Assembly (NCBI GenBank): GCA_028689145.1
Contig: JAQTWT010000005.1
Span: forward strand, 1 to 64,000
DNA: 64,000 nucleotides
Source: Gallionella sp.
Lineage (GTDB): Bacteria > Pseudomonadota > Gammaproteobacteria > Burkholderiales > Gallionellaceae
Direction of reading: 5' to 3'
The notes below the pieces were generated by a model. That model ran no database searches and was not told the DNA's origin. It saw only the letters and a list, made by a program, of their open reading frames with translations. Within the stretch, counting starts at the first letter, position 1. Each line of letters begins with the position of its first letter. Below, in pieces: positions 42,828-54,317 of this stretch. The position numbers and the translations under genes were made by a program.

Positions 42828-44045
42828 ATGAATCCAGACTTGAATAAACTACAGCCCTACCCGTTCCAGAAGCTCGCCGCGCTGTTTCGCGAGGTTTCGC
42901 CTAACGGGGACTATCGCCCGATCAGCCTGTCGATCGGCGAACCGAAACACGCCACACCGCAGTTCATCAGGGATGCGCTGACCGCCAACCTCGACGGGCT
43001 GGCGAATTATCCCACAACCGCAGGCAGCGACGCGTTGCGCAATACCATCGCGGCTTGGCTGGCGACGCGCTACGCGATTCCGCTACCCGATGCCAAGACA
43101 CAGGTGTTGCCGGTGAACGGCAGCCGCGAGGCGTTGTTCGCCTTTGCGCAGACGGTGATCGACCGCACAAAAAATAACCCGGTGGTGGTTTGCCCCAATC
43201 CGTTCTACCAGATATACGAAGGCGCGACATTGCTGGCCGGAGCCACACCCTGCTTTCTCAACACCCTGCCGGAAGACAACTACGCGCTGAACTTTGCGCA
43301 ACTGCCGGATGAGGTCTGGCAACGCACCCAACTGATCTATGTGTGTTCGCCGGGCAACCCGAACGGGCATGTGATGTTGCTGGATGAATGGCAAGCACTG
43401 TTTGAGATGAGCGACCGCTACGGTTTCGTGATCGCCTCGGACGAGTGTTATTCGGAAATTTATTTCGGCGAAGACAAACCATTAAGCGCTCTGCAAGCCG
43501 CGCAACAACTGGGGCGTGGTGACTACCGCAATCTGGTGGTGTTCTCCAGTCTGTCGAAACGCTCCAATGTGCCGGGCATGCGTTCCGGTTTTGTCGCGGG
43601 CGATGCCAAGGTGATCGAGAAATTCACGCTGTATCGCACCTACCACGGCTCGGCGATGAACCCGGCGATTCAGGCCGCCAGTATCGCCGCATGGAACGAT
43701 GAGGCGCACGTCGCGGAAAACCGCCGTCTATATGCGGAGAAATTCGTCAGGGTGCTGGAGATACTCCGTCCGGTGCTGCCGGTCACGTTGCCGGATGCCG
43801 GCTTTTACCTGTGGACACGCACGCCGATTGCCGATACCGCCTTCGCGCAAGCATTGTATCGCGACTATAATGTGACGGTTTTACCGGGCAGCTATCTGGC
43901 GCGTACCGCGCAGGGCGTGAATCCCGGCGAAAATTTCGTGCGTCTGGCATTGGTCGCCAATACCGAAGAGACGCTGGAAGCGGCGCGACGTATCGCGAAA
44001 TTCGTAGGGGCGTATGGCAATACGCCCTTGCCATTACCGGCATGA
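42828..44045 (+). CDS. dapC: succinyldiaminopimelate aminotransferase
   Basis: A 405-residue PLP-dependent class I aminotransferase. In the succinylase route to lysine and peptidoglycan, it transaminates N-succinyl-2-amino-6-ketopimelate. Markers are NGSREALFAFAQTV, SPGNPNGHVM, ASDECYSEIYF and the PLP lysine in SSLSKRSNVPGMRSG. Function is supported by dapD and dapE just downstream. The last ten codons lie in one arm of a 24-bp inverted repeat. Confidence 0.93.
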   Translation: MNPDLNKLQPYPFQKLAALFREVSPNGDYRPISLSIGEPKHATPQFIRDALTANLDGLANYPTTAGSDALRNTIAAWLATRYAIPLPDAKTQVLPVNGSREALFAFAQTVIDRTKNNPVVVCPNPFYQIYEGATLLAGATPCFLNTLPEDNYALNFAQLPDEVWQRTQLIYVCSPGNPNGHVMLLDEWQALFEMSDRYGFVIASDECYSEIYFGEDKPLSALQAAQQLGRGDYRNLVVFSSLSKRSNVPGMRSGFVAGDAKVIEKFTLYRTYHGSAMNPAIQAASIAAWNDEAHVAENRRLYAEKFVRVLEILRPVLPVTLPDAGFYLWTRTPIADTAFAQALYRDYNVTVLPGSYLARTAQGVNPGENFVRLALVANTEETLEAARRIAKFVGAYGNTPLPLPA

Positions 44046-44074
44046 CGTTAGGGCGTATTGCCATACGCCCCTAC
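44004..44074. repeat. 24-bp perfect inverted repeat at the end of dapC
   Basis: GTAGGGGCGTATGGCAATAC + GCCC (44004-44027) and its exact reverse complement (44051-44074) with 23 bases between. The left arm encodes part of the DapC C-terminus. It may terminate or stabilise the dapC transcript. Confidence 0.8.
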
Positions 44075-44105
44075 CGACAAACAATATTTTTAACAGGAAA
44101 TCATC

Positions 44106-44927
44106 ATGGAACAATTACAACAAATCATCGAACAGGGTTTTGAACGCCGCGCCAATATCACCCCGCACAATGCCGACGCGCAACTCAAGGAGGCGGTCGA
44201 TACCGTCATCACCCAGCTCGATCAGGGAAAGTTGCGCGTTGCCGAGAAAATCAACGACCAGTGGGTGACCCATCAATGGCTGAAAAAGGCTGTGCTGCTG
44301 TCGTTCCGCATGGAGGACAATTCTTTCATCAAGGGCGGCTTCACCAACTACTACGACAAGGTACCGTCCAAATTCGCCGACTACAACAGCCGCGATTTCC
44401 GCGAAGGCGGTTTCCGCGTGGTGCCTCCTGCCGCAGCGCGCAAAGGCGCGTTCATCGCCAAAAACGTGGTGCTGATGCCCTCTTACGTGAACATCGGCGC
44501 TTATGTCGACGAAGGCACGATGGTGGATACCTGGGCGACGGTCGGCTCGTGCGCGCAGATCGGCAAAAACGTGCACCTGAGCGGTGGCGTGGGTATCGGC
44601 GGCGTGCTGGAACCGGTGCAGGCCAATCCAACCATCATCGGCGACAACTGTTTTATCGGTGCGCGCTCGGAAGTGGTGGAAGGCGTGATTGTGGAAGACA
44701 ACAGCGTGATCTCGATGGGCGTGTTTATTGGCCAGAGCACCAAAATTTACGACCGCGAAACCGGCGAAGTAAGTTATGGCCGCGTGCCGGCGGGATCGGT
44801 GGTAGTCAGCGGCAGCCTGCCTTCCGCTGACGGCAGCTACAGCCTTTATTGCGCGGTGATCGTGAAGAAGGTGGATGCCAAGACTTTATCCAAGGTGGGC
44901 ATCAACGAATTATTGAGAGGCATTTAA
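44106..44927 (+). CDS. dapD: tetrahydrodipicolinate N-succinyltransferase
   Basis: A 273-residue left-handed beta-helix (hexapeptide) enzyme that transfers succinyl from succinyl-CoA to tetrahydrodipicolinate. Hexapeptide repeats run from about 105 to 245, with [20 protein letters not shown] and [20 protein letters not shown] as family blocks. The N-terminal helical domain is complete and AACAGGAAAT precedes the ATG. It is followed by an inverted repeat and pilU. Confidence 0.97.
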   Translation: MEQLQQIIEQGFERRANITPHNADAQLKEAVDTVITQLDQGKLRVAEKINDQWVTHQWLKKAVLLSFRMEDNSFIKGGFTNYYDKVPSKFADYNSRDFREGGFRVVPPAAARKGAFIAKNVVLMPSYVNIGAYVDEGTMVDTWATVGSCAQIGKNVHLSGGVGIGGVLEPVQANPTIIGDNCFIGARSEVVEGVIVEDNSVISMGVFIGQSTKIYDRETGEVSYGRVPAGSVVVSGSLPSADGSYSLYCAVIVKKVDAKTLSKVGINELLRGI

Positions 44928-44931
44928 ATTC

Positions 44932-45015
44932 AGGATCGAGGATTGAGGATAGTGGATTGAGCCAAGATCGGAGCAGCGGTTTTTCTCGATCCTCAATCCC
45001 CGCTCCTCAATCCTT
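44932..45015. repeat. imperfect inverted repeat between dapD and pilU
   Basis: AGGATCGAGGATTGAGGAT on the left and CTCGATCCTCAATCC / GCTCCTCAATCCTT on the right form a long imperfect stem. It may end the dapD transcript or be a dispersed repeat. Confidence 0.5.
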
Positions 45016-45031
45016 CTGTTAGGAGAATTCC

Positions 45032-47531
<2,500 letters not shown>

Positions 47532-48446
47532 ATGACGATGCAAATGAACAATTATTTTTCCGGTGCGGCGCACAATCTTCATACGGTACGCGACTTCCTG
47601 CGTTTCGCGGTAAGCCGTTTCAATCAGACCCAGCTGTTTTTCGGGCACGGCAGCAGCAACGCATACGACGAGGCTGCCTATCTGATCCTGCACACGCTGC
47701 ATCTGCCGCTGGACCGGCTCGAACCATTCCTCGATGCGCGCATGACCGATATGGAATGTGCCGAAGTGATGAGTATCATCCAGCGGCGTGTCGAACAGCG
47801 CATACCCGCCGCCTATCTGACCCATGAGGCCTTCCTGGGCGAGTTCAGCTTTTACGTGGACGAACGCGTCATCGTGCCGCGCTCGTTCATCGCCGAATTG
47901 CTGCTCGAACAACTCGCGCCGTGGATTGCCGAACCGGAACAGGTCGGCAGCGTGCTGGACTTGTGCACCGGCAGCGGCTGTCTCGCCATTCTTGCCGCGC
48001 ATGCATTCCCCAATGCCAGCGTGGACGCGGTGGATTTGTCGCCGGATGCGCTGTCCGTCGCCGAACGCAACGTCACCGACTACAACCTGCAAGACCGTGT
48101 GCACCTGATCGAGTCCGATCTGTTCGACAAACTGAACGGCAACCAGTACGACCTGATCATCAGCAACCCGCCCTATGTGGATGCCGCATCGGTTGCCGGG
48201 CTGCCGCAGGAATACCTGCACGAGCCGAAGCTGGCGCTCGGCAGCGGCAATGACGGGCTGGATGCCACGCGCATCATCCTCAAACACGCCGCGCAGCACC
48301 TCACCGAAAACGGCGTGCTGGTAGTCGAAATCGGCCATAACCGCGAAGTACTGGAAGCAGCTTACCCCGACCTGCCGTTCACTTGGCTGGATGTCAGCGC
48401 GGGCGACCAGTATGTATTTATGCTGCACCGCAACGACCTCATTTAA
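47532..48446 (+). CDS. prmB: ribosomal protein L3 glutamine methyltransferase
   Basis: A 304-residue SAM-dependent methyltransferase. SAM motif I is VLDLCTGSGCLAIL and the catalytic NPPY occurs in LIISNPPYVDA. The N-terminal helical domain (about 1-110) and the RVIVPRSFIAELL segment fit PrmB, which methylates the Gln of the GGQ-like site on L3, rather than PrmC. It begins directly after the small upstream gene's stop. Confidence 0.94.
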   Translation: MTMQMNNYFSGAAHNLHTVRDFLRFAVSRFNQTQLFFGHGSSNAYDEAAYLILHTLHLPLDRLEPFLDARMTDMECAEVMSIIQRRVEQRIPAAYLTHEAFLGEFSFYVDERVIVPRSFIAELLLEQLAPWIAEPEQVGSVLDLCTGSGCLAILAAHAFPNASVDAVDLSPDALSVAERNVTDYNLQDRVHLIESDLFDKLNGNQYDLIISNPPYVDAASVAGLPQEYLHEPKLALGSGNDGLDATRIILKHAAQHLTENGVLVVEIGHNREVLEAAYPDLPFTWLDVSAGDQYVFMLHRNDLI

Positions 48447-48449
48447 TCC

Positions 48450-49265
48450 ATGCCGGTCGATCACTACGAGAACTTCCCGGTAGCCTCAATCCTGATGCCC
48501 AAGCGGCTGCGCAAGCCGGTCGCGGCAATCTATCATTTTGCGCGCGCGGCAGACGATATCGCCGATGAAGGCGATCTGCCCGACGAGGAACGGCTCCGGC
48601 AACTCGACGAATTCCGCACCGAGCTGACGCGTATCGCTGCCAATGAAACGCCGCTCACGCCGCTGTTTCGCAACCTCGCGCCGGAGATACAACGACATGC
48701 GCTGCCGATGCAGCCGTTCCATGATCTGCTGGATGCCTTCTCGCAGGATGTGGTGCAAAAACGCTATGCCGATTTTGCCGATCTGCTCGATTACTGCCGC
48801 CGCTCGGCCAATCCGGTCGGCACCTTGCTGTTGCATCTGTATGAAGAAGCCACACCGGTCAACATCGGTTATTCGGACGCGATCTGCACCAGTCTGCAAC
48901 TGATAAATTTTTGGCAGGATGTCGCGAAAGATTGGACTATCGGGCGCATCTACCTGCCGCTGGACGAACTGGCGCAATACGGCATCGGCGAGGCGCAAAT
49001 CGCGCAGGGTAATGCCGACGATGCCTGGCGCAAGCTGATGCAGTTCCAGGTGGAGCGCGCCCGCGCCATGATGCTCTCCGGCGCGCCGCTCGGCAGTATC
49101 CTCACCGGACGCATCGGGTTGGAGATGCGCATGATTATCGCGGGCGGCTTGCGCATCCTCGACAAACTGGAAAACGCGCAATTCGATATGTTCCGCAATC
49201 GCCCGGTATTGGGGCCACTCGACTGGGTTATCATGCTGAGCAAAAGCGCACCATTCCATTTTTGA
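48450..49265 (+). CDS. hpnC: hydroxysqualene synthase HpnC
   Basis: A 271-residue trans-isoprenyl diphosphate synthase fold protein. Asp-rich motifs are ARAADDIADEGD and a second in NFWQDVAKDWTIGRIYLPLD. HpnC converts presqualene diphosphate to hydroxysqualene in the three-step bacterial route to squalene for hopanoids. It lies 3 bp after prmB and 1 bp before hpnD, in one operon. Confidence 0.93.
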   Translation: MPVDHYENFPVASILMPKRLRKPVAAIYHFARAADDIADEGDLPDEERLRQLDEFRTELTRIAANETPLTPLFRNLAPEIQRHALPMQPFHDLLDAFSQDVVQKRYADFADLLDYCRRSANPVGTLLLHLYEEATPVNIGYSDAICTSLQLINFWQDVAKDWTIGRIYLPLDELAQYGIGEAQIAQGNADDAWRKLMQFQVERARAMMLSGAPLGSILTGRIGLEMRMIIAGGLRILDKLENAQFDMFRNRPVLGPLDWVIMLSKSAPFHF

Positions 49266-49266
49266 T

Positions 49267-50100
49267 ATGACTCCAGATCAGTACTGCCACGACAAGACCG
49301 CCGCCAGCGGCTCCAGCTTCTACTACAGTTTCCTGTTCCTGCCGCCGGATAAACGCCGCGCCATCACCGCGCTGTATGCGTTCTGCCGCGAAGTGGACGA
49401 CGCGGTTGACGAATGCTCGGATGCCAATGTGGCGCGCACCACGCTGAACTGGTGGCGCGTGCAGGTGACGGAAATCTACGGTGGCCGTCCGCAGCATCCA
49501 GTGGCGCTGGCGCTGGTGCCGGTGGTGCGGCAATTCAATCTGGCGCAGCAACATCTGCTGGAGATCATCGACGGCATGGAGATGGATATCGACCAGCCGC
49601 GCTATCCTGATTTTAAGTCGCTGCAGCTGTATTGCTACCGCGTCGCGTCTGTGGTCGGGTTGCTGTCCGTGGAAATCTTCGGCTACCGGGATCGCACCAC
49701 GCTGGAATACGCGCATGACCTCGGCATCGCCTTCCAGCTCACCAACATCATTCGCGATGTCGGCGAGGACGCGCGGCGTAACCGCATCTACCTGCCGATG
49801 GACGAACTGCAGCAGTTCGGCGTAACGGCTGCGGACATTCTCGGCGCACGCGAAACCGAAAATTTTCACAAGCTGATGGCATTCCAGATCGAACGCGCGC
49901 AGCGCTATTACCGGCAAGCGCTCGATCATCTCCCGGCAACGGATCGCAAGACACAGCGCGTCGGCCTGATCATGGCGGCGATCTACCGCACCACGCTGGA
50001 TGAAGTTGCAGCCAGCGGTTGCCATGTGCTGAATGAGCGCGTCTCGCTCACTCCGCTGCGCAAACTGTGGATCGCGTTCAAGACGTGGCTCAAATCGTAA
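49267..50100 (+). CDS. hpnD: presqualene diphosphate synthase HpnD
   Basis: A 277-residue enzyme that joins two farnesyl diphosphates into presqualene diphosphate. Motifs: SFYYSFLFLPPDKRRAITAL, YAFCREVDDAVDE (first Asp-rich) and LTNIIRDVGEDARRNRIYLP (second). It is paralogous to HpnC, and the order hpnC-hpnD-hpnE is the usual one. Here the link to hpnE is broken by the DUF559 element, which may affect coupling of the last step. Confidence 0.94.
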   Translation: MTPDQYCHDKTAASGSSFYYSFLFLPPDKRRAITALYAFCREVDDAVDECSDANVARTTLNWWRVQVTEIYGGRPQHPVALALVPVVRQFNLAQQHLLEIIDGMEMDIDQPRYPDFKSLQLYCYRVASVVGLLSVEIFGYRDRTTLEYAHDLGIAFQLTNIIRDVGEDARRNRIYLPMDELQQFGVTAADILGARETENFHKLMAFQIERAQRYYRQALDHLPATDRKTQRVGLIMAAIYRTTLDEVAASGCHVLNERVSLTPLRKLWIAFKTWLKS

Positions 50101-50111
50101 CAGAGCAGATT

Positions 50112-50150
50112 CCTTCCCCCATGCAGGGGGAAGGCTAGGATGGGGGTAGA
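50112..50150 (+). repeat. left arm of 39-bp inverted repeat
   Basis: CCTTCCCCCATGCAGGGGGA + AGG...GGGGGTAGA. It pairs with 50508-50546 with one mismatch. Each arm also contains its own stem (CCTTCCCCC / GGGGGAAGG). Confidence 0.9.
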
Positions 50151-50157
50151 ACTCTCA

Positions 50158-50523
50158 ATGACCACCAGAAGGATCAGCCTGAGAACCACATCAAGAGCGA
50201 GATCGCTTCGACGTGATATGACCGATGTCGAACGTGTGTTGTGGCGGGCTTTGCGCGGTAACCAGTTAGAAGGCAACCGTTTTCGTCGCCAGCATCCGAT
50301 TGGGCAATTCATTGCCGACTTCGCCTGCATCGAGCAGAAACTGGTAATTGAACTTGATGGAGGACAACATCAGGAACAGCTTGCTTACGATGAACAGCGA
50401 ACTATTTTTTTACAGGCGCTCGATTGGCGAGTTTTGCGCTTTTGGAATAATGATGTCTTGAAAAATTTGGACGGCGTGTTATCAACGATTGTAGATAATT
50501 TGACTGTTCTACCCCCATCCTAA
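50158..50523 (+). CDS. DUF559 endonuclease-like protein
   Basis: A 121-residue protein with the DUF559 pattern: AR(S)LRRDMTDVERVLWRALR, RFRRQHPIGQFIADFACIEQ, KLVIELDGGQHQEQ and RVLRFWNNDVL. This is a Vsr-like PD-(D/E)xK fold, with D and E-x-D in the strands. ATG at 50158 is preferred; ATG at 50140 lies inside the left inverted repeat. The last residues (VLPPS) are encoded by the right repeat. It interrupts the hpn operon. Its activity is unproven in the family as far as I know. Confidence 0.88.
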   Translation: MTTRRISLRTTSRARSLRRDMTDVERVLWRALRGNQLEGNRFRRQHPIGQFIADFACIEQKLVIELDGGQHQEQLAYDEQRTIFLQALDWRVLRFWNNDVLKNLDGVLSTIVDNLTVLPPS

Positions 50524-50546
50524 CCTTCCCCCTGCATGGGGGAAGG
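50508..50546 (-). repeat. right arm of 39-bp inverted repeat
   Basis: Reverse complement of 50112-50150 with one mismatch. It covers the stop codon region of the DUF559 gene and ends 21 bp before hpnE. Confidence 0.9.
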
Positions 50547-50567
50547 GACTAAACACACCATGAACCA

Positions 50568-51866
50568 ATGAACAAAATTCAAATCACTCGTGTTGGAATC
50601 ATCGGCGGCGGCTACGCCGGCATGGCAGCAGCGGTTGCGCTGGCCGAACGTGGCATTGCCGTCACGGTATTCGAAAGCGCCAAACAGCTCGGCGGGCGCG
50701 CTCGCGGCGTGTTGCATCAGGATACCCAGCTGGACAACGGCCAGCATCTGCTGCTCGGCTGCTACCGGCAAACGCTGCGCCTGATCGAGCAGGTCGGCGG
50801 CAACCTCGAGCATGACTTCCTGCGCCTGCCGCTGCAACTCGATCTGCATGGCGAATTCTCGCTCCGTGCACCGCACCTGCCCGCCCCGCTGCATCTGCTG
50901 GTTGCATTGCTCACCGCGCAAGGTCTAACTTGGCGCGAACGCCTGAGCGCAGCGCGTTTCATGCTCGGATTGCGCCGCATGGATTTTCGTTTACCCAACG
51001 ATATGACAGTCGCCCAGCTGCTTGCGCAACACGGACAGGATGCCAATCTGGCGCAAAAGCTCTGGGAACCGTTGTGCATCGCTGCGCTGAACACCCCGAT
51101 CCACAAAGCCTCCGCGCAGGTGTTGCTCAACGTGTTGCGCGATGCGCTGAACCAGTCGCGCGCCGACAGCGACATGCTGCTGCCGCGCGTGGATTTCACC
51201 GCGCTGTTTCCGCAACGCGCCGCGAACTACATCGTGCAGCGCGGCGGCAAGGTTATCCTCTGCTGCGGCGTGGAAGCCTTAATCCCTAAAGATGACGGCA
51301 TCGAGCTCGTCACTGCCCAAGGGACAGAGCCGTTCAGTCATGTGATCTGCGCTGCCCCTCCTTCAGTTGCCGCAAAACTGCTAAGCCCGATCACGCAGCT
51401 CGATAGCACGGTGCAACAAATCGAGGCATTGCAGCATCAGCCGATCTATACCGTGTATCTGCAATATCCGGCGCATGTGCGTCTGCCGCACCCGATGATC
51501 GGCCTGCACCAACGTTTCAGCCAGTGGCTGTTCGACAAGGGCCGCATCGCCGGTCAGCATGGCCTGCTCGCCGCCGTCATCAGCGCGGAAGGTATCCATC
51601 AGGAATTACCGCAGGAGCAACTGGCGCAAAAAGTCATCGCGGAATTGCGCGAGGAATTCGGTATCGCCGAATCACCCGACTGGTTCAAAGTCATCGCCGA
51701 AAAACGCGCCACGTTTACCTGCGCACCGAACCTTCTTCGCCCTTCCCATCAGACCGCCCTGCCCGCTCTGTTGCTGGCAGGGGATTACACTGCGGGCGAC
51801 TACCCCGCCACGCTAGAAGGCGCGGTGTTGAGCGGTTTACGTTGTGCCAAGTTGATTCCGGCATAA
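50568..51866 (+). CDS. hpnE: hydroxysqualene dehydroxylase HpnE
   Basis: A 432-residue FAD-dependent amine-oxidase-fold enzyme that reduces hydroxysqualene to squalene. The N-terminal dinucleotide loop is VGIIGGGYAGMAAAVALAER, followed by AKQLGGRARG. The C-terminal LLAGDYTAGDYPATLEGAVL closes the FAD site. It completes hpnC-hpnD-hpnE. The downstream hopanoid cyclase is not in the window. Confidence 0.94.
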   Translation: MNKIQITRVGIIGGGYAGMAAAVALAERGIAVTVFESAKQLGGRARGVLHQDTQLDNGQHLLLGCYRQTLRLIEQVGGNLEHDFLRLPLQLDLHGEFSLRAPHLPAPLHLLVALLTAQGLTWRERLSAARFMLGLRRMDFRLPNDMTVAQLLAQHGQDANLAQKLWEPLCIAALNTPIHKASAQVLLNVLRDALNQSRADSDMLLPRVDFTALFPQRAANYIVQRGGKVILCCGVEALIPKDDGIELVTAQGTEPFSHVICAAPPSVAAKLLSPITQLDSTVQQIEALQHQPIYTVYLQYPAHVRLPHPMIGLHQRFSQWLFDKGRIAGQHGLLAAVISAEGIHQELPQEQLAQKVIAELREEFGIAESPDWFKVIAEKRATFTCAPNLLRPSHQTALPALLLAGDYTAGDYPATLEGAVLSGLRCAKLIPA

Positions 51867-51981
51867 CAATCATGCATTCACTACGCATGTTTTATGGTTA
51901 TAATAGACGACAGTAATGCTCATCTATTTAAAATAATTGAATAGAGGATATGCCAACCGCGCTATTTATAAGGAAACCGAT

Positions 51982-52413
51982 ATGACCACTATTGCCGAAT
52001 TCATGACCACCGACCATAAATCCTGCGATGACGCATTCGCCGTTGCCGAGGAAAATGCGCTGGATGGCGACTGGGGAAAAACCGAAACAGCTTTTAACGC
52101 CTTTCGCGACGATATGGCGCGGCATTTCCGCATGGAAGAAGATGCGCTCTTTCCTGCCCTGCTATCCGCAGGCGGCCCCTCCGGGCCGGTAAATGTCATG
52201 TTGATGGAACATGAGCAGATTAGAGGTCTGCTCGAACAAATGGCGACTGCGGTCACGCAAAAGAATGCGGACAAGTACGGCGGGCTGTCAGAAACCCTGC
52301 TGATCGTGATGCAGCAGCATAACCACAAGGAGGAGAATATTCTCTATCCCATCGCGGATCAGGTTCTGGCAAGCGAATGCGCAGCGCTGCTCGGTCGTAT
52401 GCAGGCTGTTTGA
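51982..52413 (+). CDS. hemerythrin-like HHE protein
   Basis: A 143-residue four-helix protein with HHE-type metal ligands: TDHKSCDDAF, HFRMEEDALFPAL, LMEHEQIRGLLEQM and QQHNHKEENILYPI. Such proteins bind a di-iron centre and react with O2 or NO. The ATG at 51982 follows AAGGAAAC. It heads a five-gene run with DUF2249, two membrane proteins and a second hemerythrin-like protein, a set typical of nitrosative or redox stress loci. Confidence 0.9.
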   Translation: MTTIAEFMTTDHKSCDDAFAVAEENALDGDWGKTETAFNAFRDDMARHFRMEEDALFPALLSAGGPSGPVNVMLMEHEQIRGLLEQMATAVTQKNADKYGGLSETLLIVMQQHNHKEENILYPIADQVLASECAALLGRMQAV

Positions 52414-52416
52414 GGT

Positions 52417-52632
52417 ATGCAGGAACTTGATGTGCGCGGGCTGCCTCCGCCCGAACCTTTTATAAACATCATGGGTGCGTTGCAGGCTCTCCCAGCCGAA
52501 GCGACCCTGCTGGTACGCATCCACCGCCAACCCTTTCCGCTCTATGATGTGTTGCGTGACAGCGGCTATGCATGGCAGACCACCGCGCTGGCGGATGACG
52601 ATTTTGAAATCCTGATCAGCCGCGCCGCATGA
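52417..52632 (+). CDS. DUF2249 protein
   Basis: A 71-residue TusA-like fold protein (MQELDVRGLPPPEPFINIMG; LLVRIHRQPFPLYDVLRDSG). The usual CPxP Cys of TusA is replaced by PPPEP, so sulfur transfer is unlikely. DUF2249 is often found with hemerythrins. It starts 3 bp after the hemerythrin gene and overlaps the next gene by 4 bp. Confidence 0.85.
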   Translation: MQELDVRGLPPPEPFINIMGALQALPAEATLLVRIHRQPFPLYDVLRDSGYAWQTTALADDDFEILISRAA

Positions 52633-53927
52633 AGATAGCCTCGCTCAGCACCGAACAGGCTCCGCCGATCAGCGTGCCGCTGCGTTTTTTTGCAATAGCG
52701 CCGGCCTTTCTGGCGCTGGCCGCGCTGCTGCTGGCAATCGCCGACGGCAACCCGTTTGCCAATCTGCATGCCCCCTCGCAGATCGCCGCCACGCATTACG
52801 TCACACTGGGATTCATGGCGATGGTGATGGTCGGTGCCGTCCAGCAATTGCTGCCGGTGGTGATCGGCAGCCCGATGCCCGCCCCCCGGCTGGTGGCGTG
52901 GTTCACCTTCCTGCCGCTGATCGCGGGTGTGCTGGCGTTATCCACCGGCTTCATGCTGGGCCGAACTGAACTGCTCGATCTGTCCTGGCCACTGCTGGGC
53001 CTAGCTTTTCTGGTATTCATCGCCGCCAGCCTGACCAGCCTGGCACAGGCCGCCGCGCAGAATGTGACGAAAACCGCGCTGATGCTGTCCATCGTTTCGC
53101 TTGCGGGCGCGGTGGCTTTCGGCATGTTGCTGGCCAGAGGCTACGCTGCCAGTTCGCCACTACCCTATGCCAAGCTGGCTGCCGCCCATATCAGTCTGGC
53201 ATTGGGCGGCTGGGTGCTGCTGCTATCCATCGGCGTGTCATATCAGGTGGTGCCGATGTTCCAGCTGACCCCGAACTATCCTAAATGGCTGACTACCGGT
53301 CTGGCTCCGGCGATTTTTGCCACCCTGCTGTTGCATGTCGCGCTGCTGCTGGCGGAATCATCGCAGCACTGGCTCGTGGTCATCGTGGAAGTTAGCTTCT
53401 GGGCATTGGCCTGCTGTTTTGCCGTGGTCACGCTCAGGCTACAAAACCAGCGCCGCCGCCGTGTGGCGGATGCCACTTTGAGTTTCTTTCGGCTCGGCAT
53501 GTTTTCGCTGCTGCTGGCCGCAGCATTTTCGCTGGCGGCGCTGATTTTACCGTCAGCCGGCGAGCAACTCAGGACATTGTCCGCGCTGGCCTTTATTATG
53601 GGTTTTGCGCTGTCTTTGATTCAAGGCATGCTGTACAAAATCGTGCCGTTTCTGGTGTGGTTCCACCTGTTTCGCGGCGGGGCAAAAGCCATCAAGGTCG
53701 GGGTTCCGAACATGAAGGAAATCATTCCGGAAGCGTGGATGTGGCGGCACCTGTGGCTGCAGGGCGGCACGCTGCCGGCGGCGCTGCTGGCCTCGCAGTG
53801 GGATGCGGCAGCATGGGTGGCGATACCCGGATTGCTGCTGCAGGGAGTGTTGCTGAGTTATGGCGTTTTTACCGGCATCACGGTTTACCGGCTCACCTTA
53901 AAACGAATCGAACAAGCAGAAATATGA
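52629..53927 (+). CDS. polytopic membrane protein, NnrS/heme-copper subunit I-like
   Basis: A 432-residue inner-membrane protein with about 12 TM helices. His residues lie in or near helices (THYVTLGFMAM, AAHISLALGGWV, LLHVALLLAE, VWFHLFRGG), a pattern recalling NnrS or the cbb3 oxidase subunit I family. Whether it binds heme cannot be decided here. Overlapping starts and stops on both sides tie it to the hemerythrin operon. Confidence 0.72.
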   Translation: MKIASLSTEQAPPISVPLRFFAIAPAFLALAALLLAIADGNPFANLHAPSQIAATHYVTLGFMAMVMVGAVQQLLPVVIGSPMPAPRLVAWFTFLPLIAGVLALSTGFMLGRTELLDLSWPLLGLAFLVFIAASLTSLAQAAAQNVTKTALMLSIVSLAGAVAFGMLLARGYAASSPLPYAKLAAAHISLALGGWVLLLSIGVSYQVVPMFQLTPNYPKWLTTGLAPAIFATLLLHVALLLAESSQHWLVVIVEVSFWALACCFAVVTLRLQNQRRRRVADATLSFFRLGMFSLLLAAAFSLAALILPSAGEQLRTLSALAFIMGFALSLIQGMLYKIVPFLVWFHLFRGGAKAIKVGVPNMKEIIPEAWMWRHLWLQGGTLPAALLASQWDAAAWVAIPGLLLQGVLLSYGVFTGITVYRLTLKRIEQAEI

Positions 53928-54307
53928 GTTTGTTGACTCTTAAAGCCATCCACCTCTCCTGCGCCGTCGGCAGCTACGCACTGTTTTTTATGCGCGGTAT
54001 CTGGAGCTTCAACGGCCCGCCCGTCATGCGGCAACGCTGGGTCAAAATCGTGCCGCATGTCGTGGATACGCTGCTGCTTGCCTCAGCCCTCGCACTGGCC
54101 TTCACACTGCGACAATACCCGTTCATCGACACATGGCTGACCGCCAAATTTTTTGCGCTGCTGCTGTATATCGGTCTTGGCTCTGTCGCGCTAAAACACG
54201 GTAAAAGCAAAACTATCCGCATCTCCGCCTGGCTGGCGGCACAGGCGGCGTTCATCTATATCGTGCTGGTTGCTGTCAACCGCGATCCTTTGCCGTTTTT
54301 TCACTAA
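53924..54307 (+). CDS. SirB2-family membrane protein
   Basis: A 127-residue protein with four TM helices and the SirB2 pattern LKAIHLSCAVGSYALFFMRG, KIVPHVVDTLLLASALALAF and TAKFFALLLYIGLGSVALKH. The function of SirB2 is unknown. The start overlaps the preceding stop (ATGA). The family is often near heme or redox genes, which fits this operon. Confidence 0.85.
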   Translation: MSLLTLKAIHLSCAVGSYALFFMRGIWSFNGPPVMRQRWVKIVPHVVDTLLLASALALAFTLRQYPFIDTWLTAKFFALLLYIGLGSVALKHGKSKTIRISAWLAAQAAFIYIVLVAVNRDPLPFFH

Positions 54308-54317
54308 AGGCCACCCA

